A stretch of 64,000 bases of DNA from Portulaca oleracea (Eukaryota > Streptophyta > Magnoliopsida > Caryophyllales > Portulacaceae): contig CM055876.1 in assembly GCA_029582165.1 (NCBI GenBank), positions 12,916,501 through 12,980,500 of the forward strand, in the 5' to 3' direction. Within the stretch, counting starts at the first letter, position 1; every line of letters starts with the position of its first letter. The position numbers and the translations under genes are program-made. Below are positions 21,553-31,953 of the stretch, piece after piece. Below the pieces are notes generated by a model. That model saw nothing but the letters and a program-made list of their open reading frames with translations, ran no database searches and was not told the DNA's origin.

Positions 21553-22205
21553 TGTAAACACAAATTTTCGGGTCTAAATAAATAAACACAAGAAATTAGT
21601 GAACAAATATAACATATTAATTTCAAAGGATTTTGGGTACAATCTCTATGTATTTGTTACAAAATAAAATGTAACTCCTCCGATTCGATCTCCTTGAATG
21701 AACTTGAACGAGTCTTGAATGAATATGGTTTTGGATGAATGTGATCTTGAATGAATATAGTCTTGGGTGAATGTGGTCTTGAACGAGGGTCGTAGAGAAT
21801 TGATCTCGATCAAGAGGAAGTGGTTTGATCTCCCACGAATGGACGACACGAGCTTAAGTTTTGTTGTGCTTCTTGTCTTCGAGAGAGAGATAGTATGAGA
21901 GCTTTTGAGTCTTCCTTTGATATTTTCCAACCCCCCAAAATGAAGGAGGAGGCTATCTATTTATAGAGAACCTGGACCAACATTTAGGCCCATTTAATTC
22001 CTTTAAGAAAAAGACAAATATTTATGTGTCATCCATGACACGTGGCGTAATTTAATTGGCCAAAAATATAATGTCATGTAATTTATCATTGAATGATCCA
22101 CCATAATTAATTTTAACATATGGTGGATTATAATTGGTCGAATTAAAATAACTGGAATTTCCACGTGGCAAGTCTTGATTGGCTGACAAATTTTTGCCTT
22201 CTACA
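21553..22205 (-). repeat. 5' LTR of the gag-only element
   Basis: Partner of 16,457-17,107, starting TGTAAACAC and ending CTTCTACA; the target duplication GTAAG follows immediately. Confidence 0.9.
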
Positions 22206-22419
22206 GTAAGAAGGCAACAAGCATCAATTAATAGACTTCACGTACAAGCCAACATAAACTTGATATTTGATCGGACGAGGAACAAAACAATGAAAGTCGA
22301 TAGCTACAATAAAGACCACAACTTAAGCGTTGACAAATCTGCTTTGGGGTCAAATTGAGATTAGTCTAATTGGCCAATATTAAAATTTATATGAGAACCC
22401 AGGCTGTAGCAAAAGGGTT

Positions 22420-22905
22420 GATCGAGTTGCTCAACCCATATCTGAGTTCGCTTATGTTTTATGTGATGGAGTCTTTAAAGGAAACCCGGGCCTGCTGCGG
22501 GAGAACTCATTTGACATGACCAGGGCAATCAGGTGAAGGCTTTGTGGAAGATTATTGGGATTGCACCGCGCTAAAGGCATAACTCAAAGCAGCGTTCCGA
22601 GGTTCACAACTAAAGCTTTGAGAATAAGACGTCTTTGTGTTAGAATGGATTCGCAACAAGCAATTAATATGATCATTCATCAAACTCTCGCAAGTGAACA
22701 ATCAATTATCAATCATTAATATAAGTAGCTAATTCGCGCTTGAAATTGGGAAATAGTTTTCTTGCACTTCCCCATATTGGCGAATCGGGTGGCAAATCAT
22801 TTTACCAATCTTGCTCGTACATTGGATGATTTTAAATCTATGTAGTATATGGACCAAGCACTGACTGAGGTGGAAGCCTTATTGCATGTTGCTCATAATT
22901 TGGGT
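22420..22905 (+). pseudogene. LINE-type RNase H (RVT_3-like) fragment
   Basis: A CDGVFKGNPG motif near 22,460 corresponds to the first catalytic-Asp region of plant RNase H-like domains. Further on, in shifted frames, come VRMDSQQAINMI, a region aligning with the family's alternating hydrophobic core, and NRVANHFTNLARTLDDF near 22,780-22,840. Several stops and frameshifts are present. It probably derives from the C-terminus of a non-LTR retrotransposon or a related RNase H domain gene. No poly-A tail was assigned. Confidence 0.65.
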
Positions 22906-23009
22906 CTCGACCTATCGTTTGCATCAGAAAAACAAAAATGTATTTGGTTATTTAATTATGTCCTTTCTTTAATATTTAGAAATGGGATATCTTGGATTTG
23001 GTAATTTAT

Positions 23010-23134
23010 TACATGCTCATGGAGCATGTGCTCCAAATAAGTTTATTGTTCACTTACATATACTAGATTATTCACTACCAATAATATAATTGTTCACTTA
23101 TACACACCCGGAGCATGTGCTTCAGGTGCATGTA
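23010..23134. mobile_element. Small palindromic MITE-like element (125 bp)
   Basis: The left end TACATGCTCATGGAGCATG pairs with the right end (reverse complement TACATGCACCTGAAGCACATG) over about 25 bp. The middle is AT-rich and no clear target duplication is seen. Confidence 0.55.
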
Positions 23135-23329
23135 CTATATATTGCTTAAACTTTACTAATCACTAAATTCAGATTAATTATTTGCAAATATAAATGCTAT
23201 AATAATCCCCGTAAATAATTTTAGTTTTCAAATAAAATAGGAACTAGGCCCCTCTTCATCGTCCAAGAAAAAAAATCAATTGTATCAACACTATAACTTT
23301 TCTAATCCTTTATAAAACCAAAGTGAATA

Positions 23330-23583
23330 CCTCTCTCTGTTTCATATTAATTGTCGTCTTTGGAAACTGTATCGTCAAATTTTAAAAGTTTTTATAATAG
23401 ATTTCTCAATATACACAATGACTTGTTATATAAAATTAGTACTATTAAATTCAATAGAAAAAATACTACCCTAAAAGTATAATATTGCAGATGTTATAAA
23501 ATATTATATAAGAAATTATAAATCAAAGAGTGACATTGACGATCATGACAAACAATTAAGTGACAATTAATATTGAACAGGAG
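23330..23583. mobile_element. Stowaway-like MITE (degenerate)
   Basis: The left end CTCTCTCTGTTTCATATTAA and the right end TTAATATTGAACAGGAG are inverted repeats, flanked by TA on both sides. The 254-bp length and AT-rich core fit Stowaway/Tc1-mariner-derived MITEs. Confidence 0.65.
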
Positions 23584-23689
23584 TAAAATAAAATGCATAG
23601 AGCACATAATAATATTTAAAATCCTATTTAAAAAGTTATTAATAATATTCAGAAACAAACTAATAAAATTAACTCCCTGGACTTTTCTA

Positions 23690-24046
23690 AGCACCCACAA
23701 TAGAGAGCGTGAATTATATTCATTGGATGGAGTGGAAGCAGTATGACCACCAAGAGAGTTAGAGTTAGACTCTCCATATTAACTTGTTTTCCAATAATGA
23801 GCGTAAGTTTGATTAAAATAATTTTAAAAAATGTGTAGGCCCCATATTTAATAATTTAAATATTCTACAACAAAAATTTTAAAAATGAAAAATATGTCGC
23901 AAATCTCGTCTTCGTTCTCGCGCGGCGAACACAAGTTCGAGTTATTCTCACCGCCGACACTCGTCATTGCCATTGCACTGCCTTTCTCGTCCTCGCCCAC
24001 GCTACATCTATGTCATGTCATTGTCAAACTCGTCGCTGCGTTAGCT
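23690..24046. mobile_element. MITE, family M, copy 1
   Basis: The first 15 bases AGCACCCACAATAGA and an interior ending ...CGTCGCTGCGTTAGCT are shared with 25,201-25,637, including ATGTCGCAAATCTCG and CACGAGTTCGAG-like blocks. It is flanked by CTA on both sides. The 3-bp TWA-like duplication and terminal sequence suggest a PIF/Harbinger (Tourist-type) MITE. Confidence 0.6.
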
Positions 24047-24049
24047 CTA

Positions 24050-24514
24050 ACTAGACTAAATCTCTTTCATTCTTTTTGTTTTTGTTCTGTGTTTTTTGAA
24101 ATCTCTTTTATTCTTGACCACAAGTTCCGAAACTTCCAATGCTTCCCAACATTCCAGCTCTCATCTCGGTGGATATTACTTTTTTTTTATTTTGCACCTC
24201 TGCTTTCCGATATGAGCATGTTTTTCACAATGTACAGATCCGACGTGGAATATCTCAATCTTAATCCAATGGTGGGGCATTTAGTAGAAAGGATTTGGAC
24301 GTGCAACTGAATATTTCAAACATTGATAATACAATTTTTACATTTGTTTTACAAGAGTTGTGAAAAAAAAAGAAAAAAAAATGAGAATGTCAATAGAAGT
24401 CCCAATTTACGCTACTTTGTTAATTTTTCATTGCTTACTACCGTGTATTTATCTACACTGGGTAAAGTGTAGTAATGGTATGATATTGTAAAAATGAGCA
24501 TAGTGTGAAATGAT
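24050..24514. other. AT-rich intergenic DNA
   Basis: T-rich stretch; an open frame from the neighbouring MITE runs to 24,310 but has no protein features. Nothing else recognised. Confidence 0.5.
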
Positions 24515-24698
24515 GGCCATGTTCTTTTGTTAGATTTAACCAACCTAGCCAAATTTATCCTAACTTATCCAAACCTTATACAATTCTCCAAAAAAAACAT
24601 TAACTCTAAAAACACAATTCCCAAAAAAACATCATAACTTATCTCAACTTATCCAAACTTATCCCAACTTGAAAATAACTCCACCAAAGAACAGGGCC
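24515..24698. mobile_element. MITE candidate with GGCC(A/C)TGTTCTTT ends
   Basis: GGCCATGTTCTTTTG at the left and CCAAAGAACAGGGCC at the right are inverted repeats. Repeated AACTTATCC motifs lie inside. A related right end (CAAAAGAACAGAGTC near 24,898-24,912) suggests a second overlapping or nested copy. No clear target duplication. Confidence 0.5.
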
Positions 24699-25200
24699 GA
24701 TATGGCACATGGTAGTAAGTTGTGGTAAAATTTGTGGGGAAAATGGTTGGTGTGGTAGGTGAGGAGAGAGAAGTGGAAAATGAGGAAACAAAAACTTGCG
24801 ATTGTTGTGATACAGTGTGTTATGACATGGTAGTATACTAATATGTAATGATATGTGGTTAGTGTGGTAAATTGTGGTAGATATGATGTGATACCACGCA
24901 AAAGAACAGAGTCTATTATTAGGACAGGGATGATGAATTGACAATTTATATACCGAAAATTCATTAGTCAATATTGGGTATCAACCTTATCCCTACTTTA
25001 AATTGCTATTGTTAATACTATAACTTCAATTTATTAAAAAATTTATATATTAATCAAGACTATTTTAGTAAATGTATACTTGTTTCTAATATTACCCATG
25101 CTTATTCTTATTTTGAATTCACATGACAAACGAGGTTGAAAATTTACAAACATGTTGATATTCTCATATCAATTATACCTTTTTGATTTAATATTCATTA

Positions 25201-25637
25201 GAGCGCCCACAATGGTGAGAATGAGTTATACTCAATGGATGAGGTGGAAGTAGTATGACTCACCAGGAGAATTAGAGCTAAACTCTTCATATTAACTTGA
25301 TTTACAATAATGAGTGTGGGTTTGATTAAAATATATTAAAAAATAGGTGTAAGTTAGAGTTTCTTCATATTCACTTGATTTACAATAATGAGCGTGAGTT
25401 TGATTAAAATATTTTAAAAAAGGTGTAGACCTCATATTTAATCATTTAAATACACTACAATAGAAATAAAAAAAAGAAAAAAATGTCGAGAATCTCGTGT
25501 TCATACTTGTGCAGTGAGCACGAGTTCGAGTTTTTTCTCACCTTCGATACTCGTTCTCGTCGTTGCATTGTCATTCTCGTTCTCGCCCATGCCACGTCAG
25601 CGCCATCTCACTCTCAAACTCGCCGTTGCGGATGGTC
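25201..25637. mobile_element. MITE, family M, copy 2
   Basis: GAGCGCCCACAATGG at the left and CCGTTGCGGATGGTC at the right are imperfect inverted repeats; TTA flanks both ends (25,198-25,200 and 25,638-25,640). An internal direct duplication of a TTACAATAATGAG block occurs near 25,300 and 25,380. It is longer than copy 1. Confidence 0.7.
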
Positions 25638-25652
25638 TTATGAATTCTCATT

Positions 25653-25886
25653 CTTTTTTTCTTTTTTTTTGAAACCAAACATAACGACTTCATTAATAGC
25701 AAGTCGTTGGCACTGACAATGAAAATTGAGATTGAACAATTGTAGATCTAAAACACAGATATGAAATTCAACTTCCAAATAACTAATACTAATCTTACTG
25801 ATGTTCGGCTCCGATTTCTTCGATGACTTTGTATCTTTCTTCAATGACTCTGCATCTTTCTTCGATGACTCTACATCTTTATCATC
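25653..25886 (-). mobile_element. Poly-A retroposon, 3' half (split by the 26-kb array)
   Basis: On the minus strand the sequence ends in GTTATGTTTGGTTTC followed by A(9)GA(7). The 10-bp target copy AATTCTCATT lies at 25,643-25,652, and the identical copy is at 52,589-52,598 beyond the other half. A 24-bp module (GATGTAGAGTCATCGAAGAAA type) is repeated three times near 25,820-25,880. The poly-A tail and 10-bp duplication indicate LINE-machinery retroposition. It may be an internally deleted LINE. Confidence 0.75.
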
Positions 25887-26995
25887 TGTTGTCGTGCTTT
25901 TGGGAGTACGGTTGTCGATCTCAGGGAGTTGTGTTCCAAGCACTCAGAGCGGACTCAAGTGTTTCAAGTTAGGTTGATTAACCAAGGATGGTGATTATCA
26001 AACTACAAACTACGAAAGCAATAAAAAAGATGTTCAGGCAACAAAATCGGTATTCAATAACTAAGCAATTTGAACGACCTAATCTACCAATTCTAAACAA
26101 GCAATTAATAGTGATCGGTTGCACCATTAAAGCTCGCCAAAGCCCTCTCTCGAGGGTCAATGGCTAGTCTAACTATTCCAACTACCTATTCTCATGGAGT
26201 TAGTCTAATTAAACTACAAGAATAGCAACCCTAGACCAAGTTAGAATTCGACTATTCTCATGTCAAAAACCCTAACTATTTTCTCTACCCACACTAGCAA
26301 ATTGACCTCACCTCTCAACATAAATCAATTGCCTAAAAAATACATATGAACACTCTCTCGAGCATTTCATCGAACACATGGCGGGCATGAAAAAACCTCT
26401 AACTATAAGCATAAAGTTTGATAGACTAGGCCTAAACAAGATTAATTCATTATTGAATACATCAATTACTATCCAAACAACACAAAACTAACAAGAAATT
26501 AACATAGGAGAAAATAGAGAGAAAATAGAGAGAACGGAATTGTTGAATTCTTGAACAAAGACAATCTAATCTCATTTTTCAATGGAAATCTAACCTAGAA
26601 CTAGAAAGGCTAGGGAGGAAACCTCCCTTCAAGCCTAGAGAGAAACTGAGAATGAAAAGAACGTAGAATGAAAACTGTATTTCTTCTAATTAATAAAACT
26701 ATATAAAATAAAAGACTGCAATTTGGCACGGGTGCCCGTGCCGATTGGCACACCTAGATGTGCTGATTTGGAAATCCCAATTTTGCCTTAGCTTCTTTTG
26801 CTCTTATTTCCAATATTTTCCCTCTATTGTCATCATTGTTTGCACTCGAATCGCCAAAAAATAAGACAATTAAATAAATTAGTCTCAATTAGCAAAGATG
26901 TGTAAAAATACTATCAAACTTATACTAAATAACTTAGATAAGTTCGATAAGACAATAAAAATTGAGGTAAAAAGTTGTAAAACCGAGGTTCAACA
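25887..26995 (-). repeat. LTR1 of array A (outer left)
   Basis: In + coordinates it starts TGTTGTCGTGC and ends CGAGGTTCAACA. It lacks about 40 bp present in the other copies near 26,520. The insertion site used by B1/B2 in other copies (GCTTCTTTTGCTC near 26,793) is empty. Confidence 0.9.
26725..26742. repeat. GGCACGGGTGCCCGTGCC near-palindrome in the A LTR
   Basis: This 18-base near-perfect palindrome is present in every A LTR. Related GCACGGGT..GTGCC motifs recur inside the internal regions near the LTR-distal end of the non-coding part (e.g. 29,440-29,545). Confidence 0.8.
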
Positions 26996-27030
26996 ACTCC
27001 CCCATGCTTAAACCTTGCTTGTCCCCAAGC
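26996..27030 (-). other. Polypurine tract, internal region 1 of array A
   Basis: Minus strand: CAAGCAAGGTTTAAGCATGG followed by GGGAGT ends at the LTR start TGTTGAACC. The same sequence is present at 36,366 and 46,994. Confidence 0.75.
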
Positions 27031-29863
27031 AAGACTAATCATGAAATACCGGGGAGAAATAGAAAACCTCTAGAGGAGCCTCCCCCTTTTTGAACAAGGT
27101 ATCAAACTCGGTAGTCAAGAATAAAGGCGTACAATAGGTTGCTTGGCAAGGCCCAAATTCAGATCAAAACAAAGTTGCACTTCATTTCAGAGATCACAAA
27201 GTCAAGTGGCAAAAACATTCACTAAATCCTGACCCTACATGCAATTCAAGTTGATTCAAGTGATCGGCGAACTAGTTGGGATCGGTAGGACCTCGCTTTA
27301 GGGTATGTGGAAACATTCCCCTCTTGTGTTTGAAGAAAATATGCGGTTTCACTCAAAACTCTCCTAATGCATGTGCAGTACAATAGGCTTGGCAAGGATC
27401 TCATTCTCCACCACTAGGGACAACAAGCAAGAATCACAATCATGAGGACTTTCACAAGGTTGTAACCGGGCTAGGTTAGGGAAAGGAGGGGAAAATGATA
27501 TGGGAAATGTGGAGTTAATAACCAAGATTGAACAACACTTCTTCAACCTCAGATCAAGAATCAACATAACCCACCAATCCGCCAGAGAGAAAACATATAC
27601 AACCTATAAATGTCTTAAACCAAGGGGGAAAGATATTGAGAACTACTCATGCCACACACTTTATTCAAAACTACTAACTAGCTAAACTCTTTTTTATTCT
27701 TTTGTTTTTTAATTCTTTTTTTTATATTTTATTCTTTGTTTCCTTTTTTTCCTTTCTCTTTTTTTTTGTTTTTCTTCTTTTTTTTCAATCTTGCAAAGCA
27801 AGGCGAGTGACATCAGTCAAAATATAACTGTTGAGTCACCCCTAGGTAGGTCGCATCAAGCCCAAACGATTTTCGAGGGAAGTTCTAACAAAATTCGCAT
27901 TAAGAAACTCTTCCCTTCACAATTCACCAAAAACCAACCATCAAAACAATATATCAAAGCCATAAGATACTCTCACCCCACAAAGTGTTGTTCATATCCT
28001 TTTATGTACCAACCACAAGAACTTACAATCGTGCACAAGGGACTTTCAAGAGTAAATGAATTACACACAAGACAATGATCTCCTTAAAACAAATATACAA
28101 CAAGTTTCTCACATCATTCAAACCAAACTAAACTTCCCATCATACACAATTACTTTCAATCAACCAAGAAATCGCCCCTTGAACATTAGGAGGGGATTTC
28201 GAAACCAACAACCAAGACAGGAAACCAAGGATTTTCACTTTTTATTGAAAGCAATAAAACTAAACAACTAAGAAAGCAATAAATTATCTAGGAAAGCGAT
28301 AAAAACGAAAACTAAAGCGAAGAGGTATTGGAAATGTACCTTTAGTGCTTGATAATGTCTCACTTTCACTTTGTTTTCGCCTTTTGCAATGCAAGAAATG
28401 AATTCAATTCTATCCTAGATGCTCTATACTAATGCCTAGAATGATCATAAACTACAATGCAACCTAATAGGGGCTTAAAAATGACGTTATCTTATGCAAT
28501 CACATAATTTCATGCTACTAGTCACATAAAACCTATATGAATTAGCCTAGAATGCAATTTGAGTGAGCTAAATGCAGAATACACACCACCAAAATCAACA
28601 CCATGATGATTATCACTTTGCACTACTATGTTCACACCACCATGCCAAGCACCAATTCAATTGAATCACCCCAAAATTGGCTCAAATTTCCCCTCCCCCA
28701 TGCTTAGAGAATTCATTGTCCCCAATGAACACTATATGCAACAAATTCAGTGCCACTTCATTCACTAAAACAGCAAAATGGTACCAACGACATAGACTTA
28801 AACCACCCAATTTTGAAACTGTAGAAGCGGAAACATCACTGTGAGCATGTCATGCCCATACTTGTTCTGTAGACATGCATCATTTCTCAAGCACAATGCA
28901 CAGAACACCAAAATACCATTCGCGAATCAACCATAAAAACAAACACACCAAAACTTATGCAATTGCAATGAAAACTCAGAAGGTGCTTGCGATTCATTTG
29001 GGGATGGTTTGCTTGGTCGCGCAGTTTGAGTGATGGAGGGGGGATGTGGGTCTGAGTGTCGATCGTCGCTGGTCCGTGCGGAAATCGAGAGGAGCGGTGC
29101 GTGGCGTGTGGCGAGTGCAATGGGGGAAGCGGTGGCTGGGTCTAGGAGGGTGGCGGTGGGCGTGCACGGAGAGAGACGGTGGGGATCGGCGCAAAAGGGT
29201 GGGCCCGAAGGTGGTGCAAGCGGTGGTTGTGTGGAAAAGGGACGCGCTGGAATTCACAGGGCCTGGTGCTGGGAATCGAACAGGGCGAGTCGCGGGGTTA
29301 GTGGCGGTTATGGGCGGCGATGGTTAATGGTGGCAGGCGGTGGATTGGAGTGAGGATAAAGGTGGGAGCAGGTTAGGGTTTGAGATAGGATTAGGAGAAA
29401 AGAGAAGAGAAGGAGGAGGTCTGCGTTGGACTTGAGAGCACGGGTGTGCCGATTAGCACGGGTAGGTGTGCCTGCATTCTAATGTTTTTGCAAGCTTGCT
29501 GTTTTGGGTGTTCCAATTTGGCACGGGTGAGTGTGCCTTACTGCTTCCAAAGTTCAGCAATTTTCGTTAACCTCGAGTTCAACACGCGTATTTACCCTGT
29601 AATACTCACCATAAAAACATCAAAACACCTTCAATCAACCCACCAACACTTCTCAAATACACATTCATAAATTCACATCGATTCCAACCTCAACAAATAT
29701 TTATTTCACTCAAATCTTTCACCCAACAATAACACACATACACACTCAAATTTTTTTTTTTTACCCAACAAAAAAAAACATAATGAAACAAGACAAACGA
29801 AAAACCTAAACTAGAAAGCATATAAACTTGGGTTGCCTCCCAAGAAGCGCTAATTTAAGGTCC
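27031..29863. other. Non-coding part of internal region 1
   Basis: No pol motif in any frame. It contains a T-rich tract (27,680-27,785), AT-rich conserved sequence, and a GC-rich island (28,985-29,440). Compared with internal regions 2 and 3 it lacks about 327 bp after position 27,992 (present at 38,256-38,582 and 48,000-48,327). Confidence 0.75.
28985..29440. other. GC-rich island inside internal region 1
   Basis: A sharp rise in G content on the + strand (TGGCGGTGGGCGTGCACGG-like sequence) stands in otherwise AT-rich DNA. Homologous islands lie at about 39,575-40,075 and 49,310-49,800. Open frames here are by-products of high GC, as small indels between copies break them. Origin unknown; a captured host sequence is possible. 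Confidence 0.6.
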
Positions 29864-30907
29864 TTAGCTTGACCTAAGAAATTCGGATGCCACTAAGGCT
29901 CGCAAGAGCTTATCAAACACCTGCGAGTACAGTTCAGATGAATGTAAGTAAGAAAACACTGGTAAAGATGAGGAAATAATAGCGAATGTTCTCTTAACAT
30001 TGTCTAATGAGAGCGGTGAACAAAAATAAGAACTTGGGAATGATTTAAAGGGATCATAGGACACAAACACATTTTGCACAATATTAAATGGCACATCCAC
30101 TAGACATGACCCCCTTAAAGGAGTTTCCTCAAAATTATGACACTCATCAAATGCATTCTCTGACTCATTGGAAGAATAATCATCATGAGCAACATTGGGT
30201 TCAGCAAAGGGATGGTCAATCTCTTCTTCTAGTCCGGACTTTAAAAGAATGAAAGACTCATCATCATCACACAGATAATCCTTAGCCCTATTAGCAGATG
30301 AAATAAGGTTTATATCATGCGACGATTCAAGTTCCCTTGTATGACTTTCAAGCATAACTAGTTGCTCATTCATGGTCTCTATCAAACTTGCAATTCTAGC
30401 ATAACCTTCCGCAGAAATATTGTATGGACATGAATTACTAGTATGATCAAAAGAACTACAAAGAGAACATGAATCACAAGCATATGAGGAATTGTACAAG
30501 TGTGGATCCTTAGGTTGATCTACAAATGGAGATTGAGTATGCAAATCAACACGAGGGGATGGGGGACAAGCATTCACATATTGGTTCTCATAGTATGATT
30601 TAGCATGAAAAGCACAAGGGTCATCAAAAGAAGAACCCGATGAACAACAAGCCTCCTCAAACTCACGAGTATCCCAAATCAACCATTCAAGCAATTCCCA
30701 AGCCTCGCACTCACTTTTAGCTTGAAAACCGAAAGAATCCAAAAGAGTACGAGTCTCAACATTCACACCCTCATCAACAATATACAATACTTCCCACTTT
30801 GTATAAGTAAAACCACATTGAGCACAATAAGCAAGATAGTCATCTAATCGATTCCAATAAGTACAAAAAAATTCTTGCTCATATTGAGGGAAGTGGGGAA
30901 GATTCAT
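29864..30907 (-). CDS. Gag-like protein of array A, copy 1 (intact ORF, about 347 aa)
   Basis: The start chosen is ATG at 30,907 (MNLPHFPQYEQ), about 90 bp after the primer-binding site. The N-terminal half matches the retrotransposon gag fold of Athila-type elements (FCTYWNRLDDYLAYCAQCGF, TKWEVLYIVDEGV, RTLLDSFGF, EAWELLEWLIWDT). A CCHC zinc knuckle CSLCSSFDHTSNSC lies near residue 150, followed by a predicted helical stretch and an acidic C-terminal half. Gag forms the particle that packages element RNA. The ORF is open and stops without a protease or polymerase after it. It is the only one of the three copies that retains this ATG. Expression is not shown. Confidence 0.8.
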   Translation of the reverse strand: MNLPHFPQYEQEFFCTYWNRLDDYLAYCAQCGFTYTKWEVLYIVDEGVNVETRTLLDSFGFQAKSECEAWELLEWLIWDTREFEEACCSSGSSFDDPCAFHAKSYYENQYVNACPPSPRVDLHTQSPFVDQPKDPHLYNSSYACDSCSLCSSFDHTSNSCPYNISAEGYARIASLIETMNEQLVMLESHTRELESSHDINLISSANRAKDYLCDDDESFILLKSGLEEEIDHPFAEPNVAHDDYSSNESENAFDECHNFEETPLRGSCLVDVPFNIVQNVFVSYDPFKSFPSSYFCSPLSLDNVKRTFAIISSSLPVFSYLHSSELYSQVFDKLLRALVASEFLRSS

Positions 30908-30995
30908 TTTTTTTTTCAAATTTTTTAATTTTTTTGGATTTTTAAAGACCTAACAATAATCCTCAAGCAAGCTCCGAAGCTTAGGAAGCAACAAC

Positions 30996-31013
30996 TCCCC
31001 GGCAACGACGCCA
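30996..31013 (-). other. Primer-binding site, internal region 1 (variant)
   Basis: Minus strand TGGCGTCGTTGCCGGGGA lies a few bases from the LTR2 end. It differs at one base from the TGGCGCCGTTGCCGGGGA form in region 3, which matches the 3' end of plant tRNA-Asp as commonly described for Athila elements. Confidence 0.75.
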
Positions 31014-31953
31014 ATTTTGTTGTCGTACTTTTGGGAGTACGGTTGTCGATCTCAGGGAGTTGTGTTCCAAGAACTCATAGCGGACTCAAGTGTTTCAAGT
31101 TATGTTGATTAACCAAGGATGGTGATTATCAAACTACAAACTACGAAAGCAATAAAAAGATGTTCAGGCAACAAAATCGTTATTCAATAACTAAGCAATT
31201 TGAACGACCTAATCTACCAATTCTAAATAAGCAATAAAGAGTGATCGGTTGCACCATTAAAGCTCGCCAAAGCCCTCTCTCGAGGGTCAAAGGCTAGTCT
31301 AACTATTCCAACTACCTATTCTCATAGAGTTAGTCTAATTAGTTACAAGAATAGCAACCCTAGACCTAGTTAGAATTCGACTATTCTCATGTCAAAAACC
31401 CTAACTATTTTCTCTACCCACACTAGCAAATTGACCTCACCTCTCAGCATAAATCAATTGCCTAAAAAATACATATGAACACTCTCTCGAACATTTCATC
31501 GAACACATGGTGGATATGAAAAAACCTCTAACTACAAGCATGAATTTTAATAGACTAGGCCTAAACAAGATTAATTCATTATCGAATACATCAATTACAA
31601 CCCAAACAACACAAAACTAACAAAAAATTAACATATGAGAAAATAGAGAGATAGGGATAGAAGAACTTACTCCTGGATTGAAGGCGAAGAACGAAATTGT
31701 TGAATTCTTGAACAAAAACAATCTAATCTCATTCTTCAATGGAAATTTAACCTAGAACTAGAAAGGCTAGGGAGGAAACCTCCCTTCAATCCTAGAGAGA
31801 AACTGAGAATGAAAAGAACGTAGAATGAAAACTGTCTTTCGTCTAATTAATAAAATTATTTAAAATAAAATACTGCAATTTGGCACGGGTGCCCGTGCCG
31901 ATTGGCACAGCTAGCTGTGCTGATTTGGAAATCCTAATTTTGCCTTAGCTTCT

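Larger units (their letters stand above)
16457..22205 (-). mobile_element. Complete gag-only LTR retrotransposon (non-autonomous, TR-GAG-like)
   Basis: Two LTRs of 651 and 653 bp begin TGTA and end TACA, and the element is flanked by a perfect 5-bp duplication GTAAG (16,452-16,456 and 22,206-22,210). On the minus strand the order is 5' LTR (right), primer-binding site, gag, about 2.8 kb without coding capacity, purine tract, 3' LTR (left). No protease, reverse transcriptase, RNase H or integrase motif is present in any frame. The non-coding part holds gene-fragment-like DNA and two kinds of tandem repeat. Intact termini and duplication suggest it moved in this form using enzymes supplied by another element (inference). 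The gag type is gypsy-like; the lineage is not fixed. Confidence 0.9.

Noticed and set aside
29030..29353. Gly/Arg-rich open frames in the GC-rich island (also at 39.7 and 49.5 kb)
   Set aside because: Frames are broken by indels between the three copies, use GC-driven codons and have no recognisable domain.
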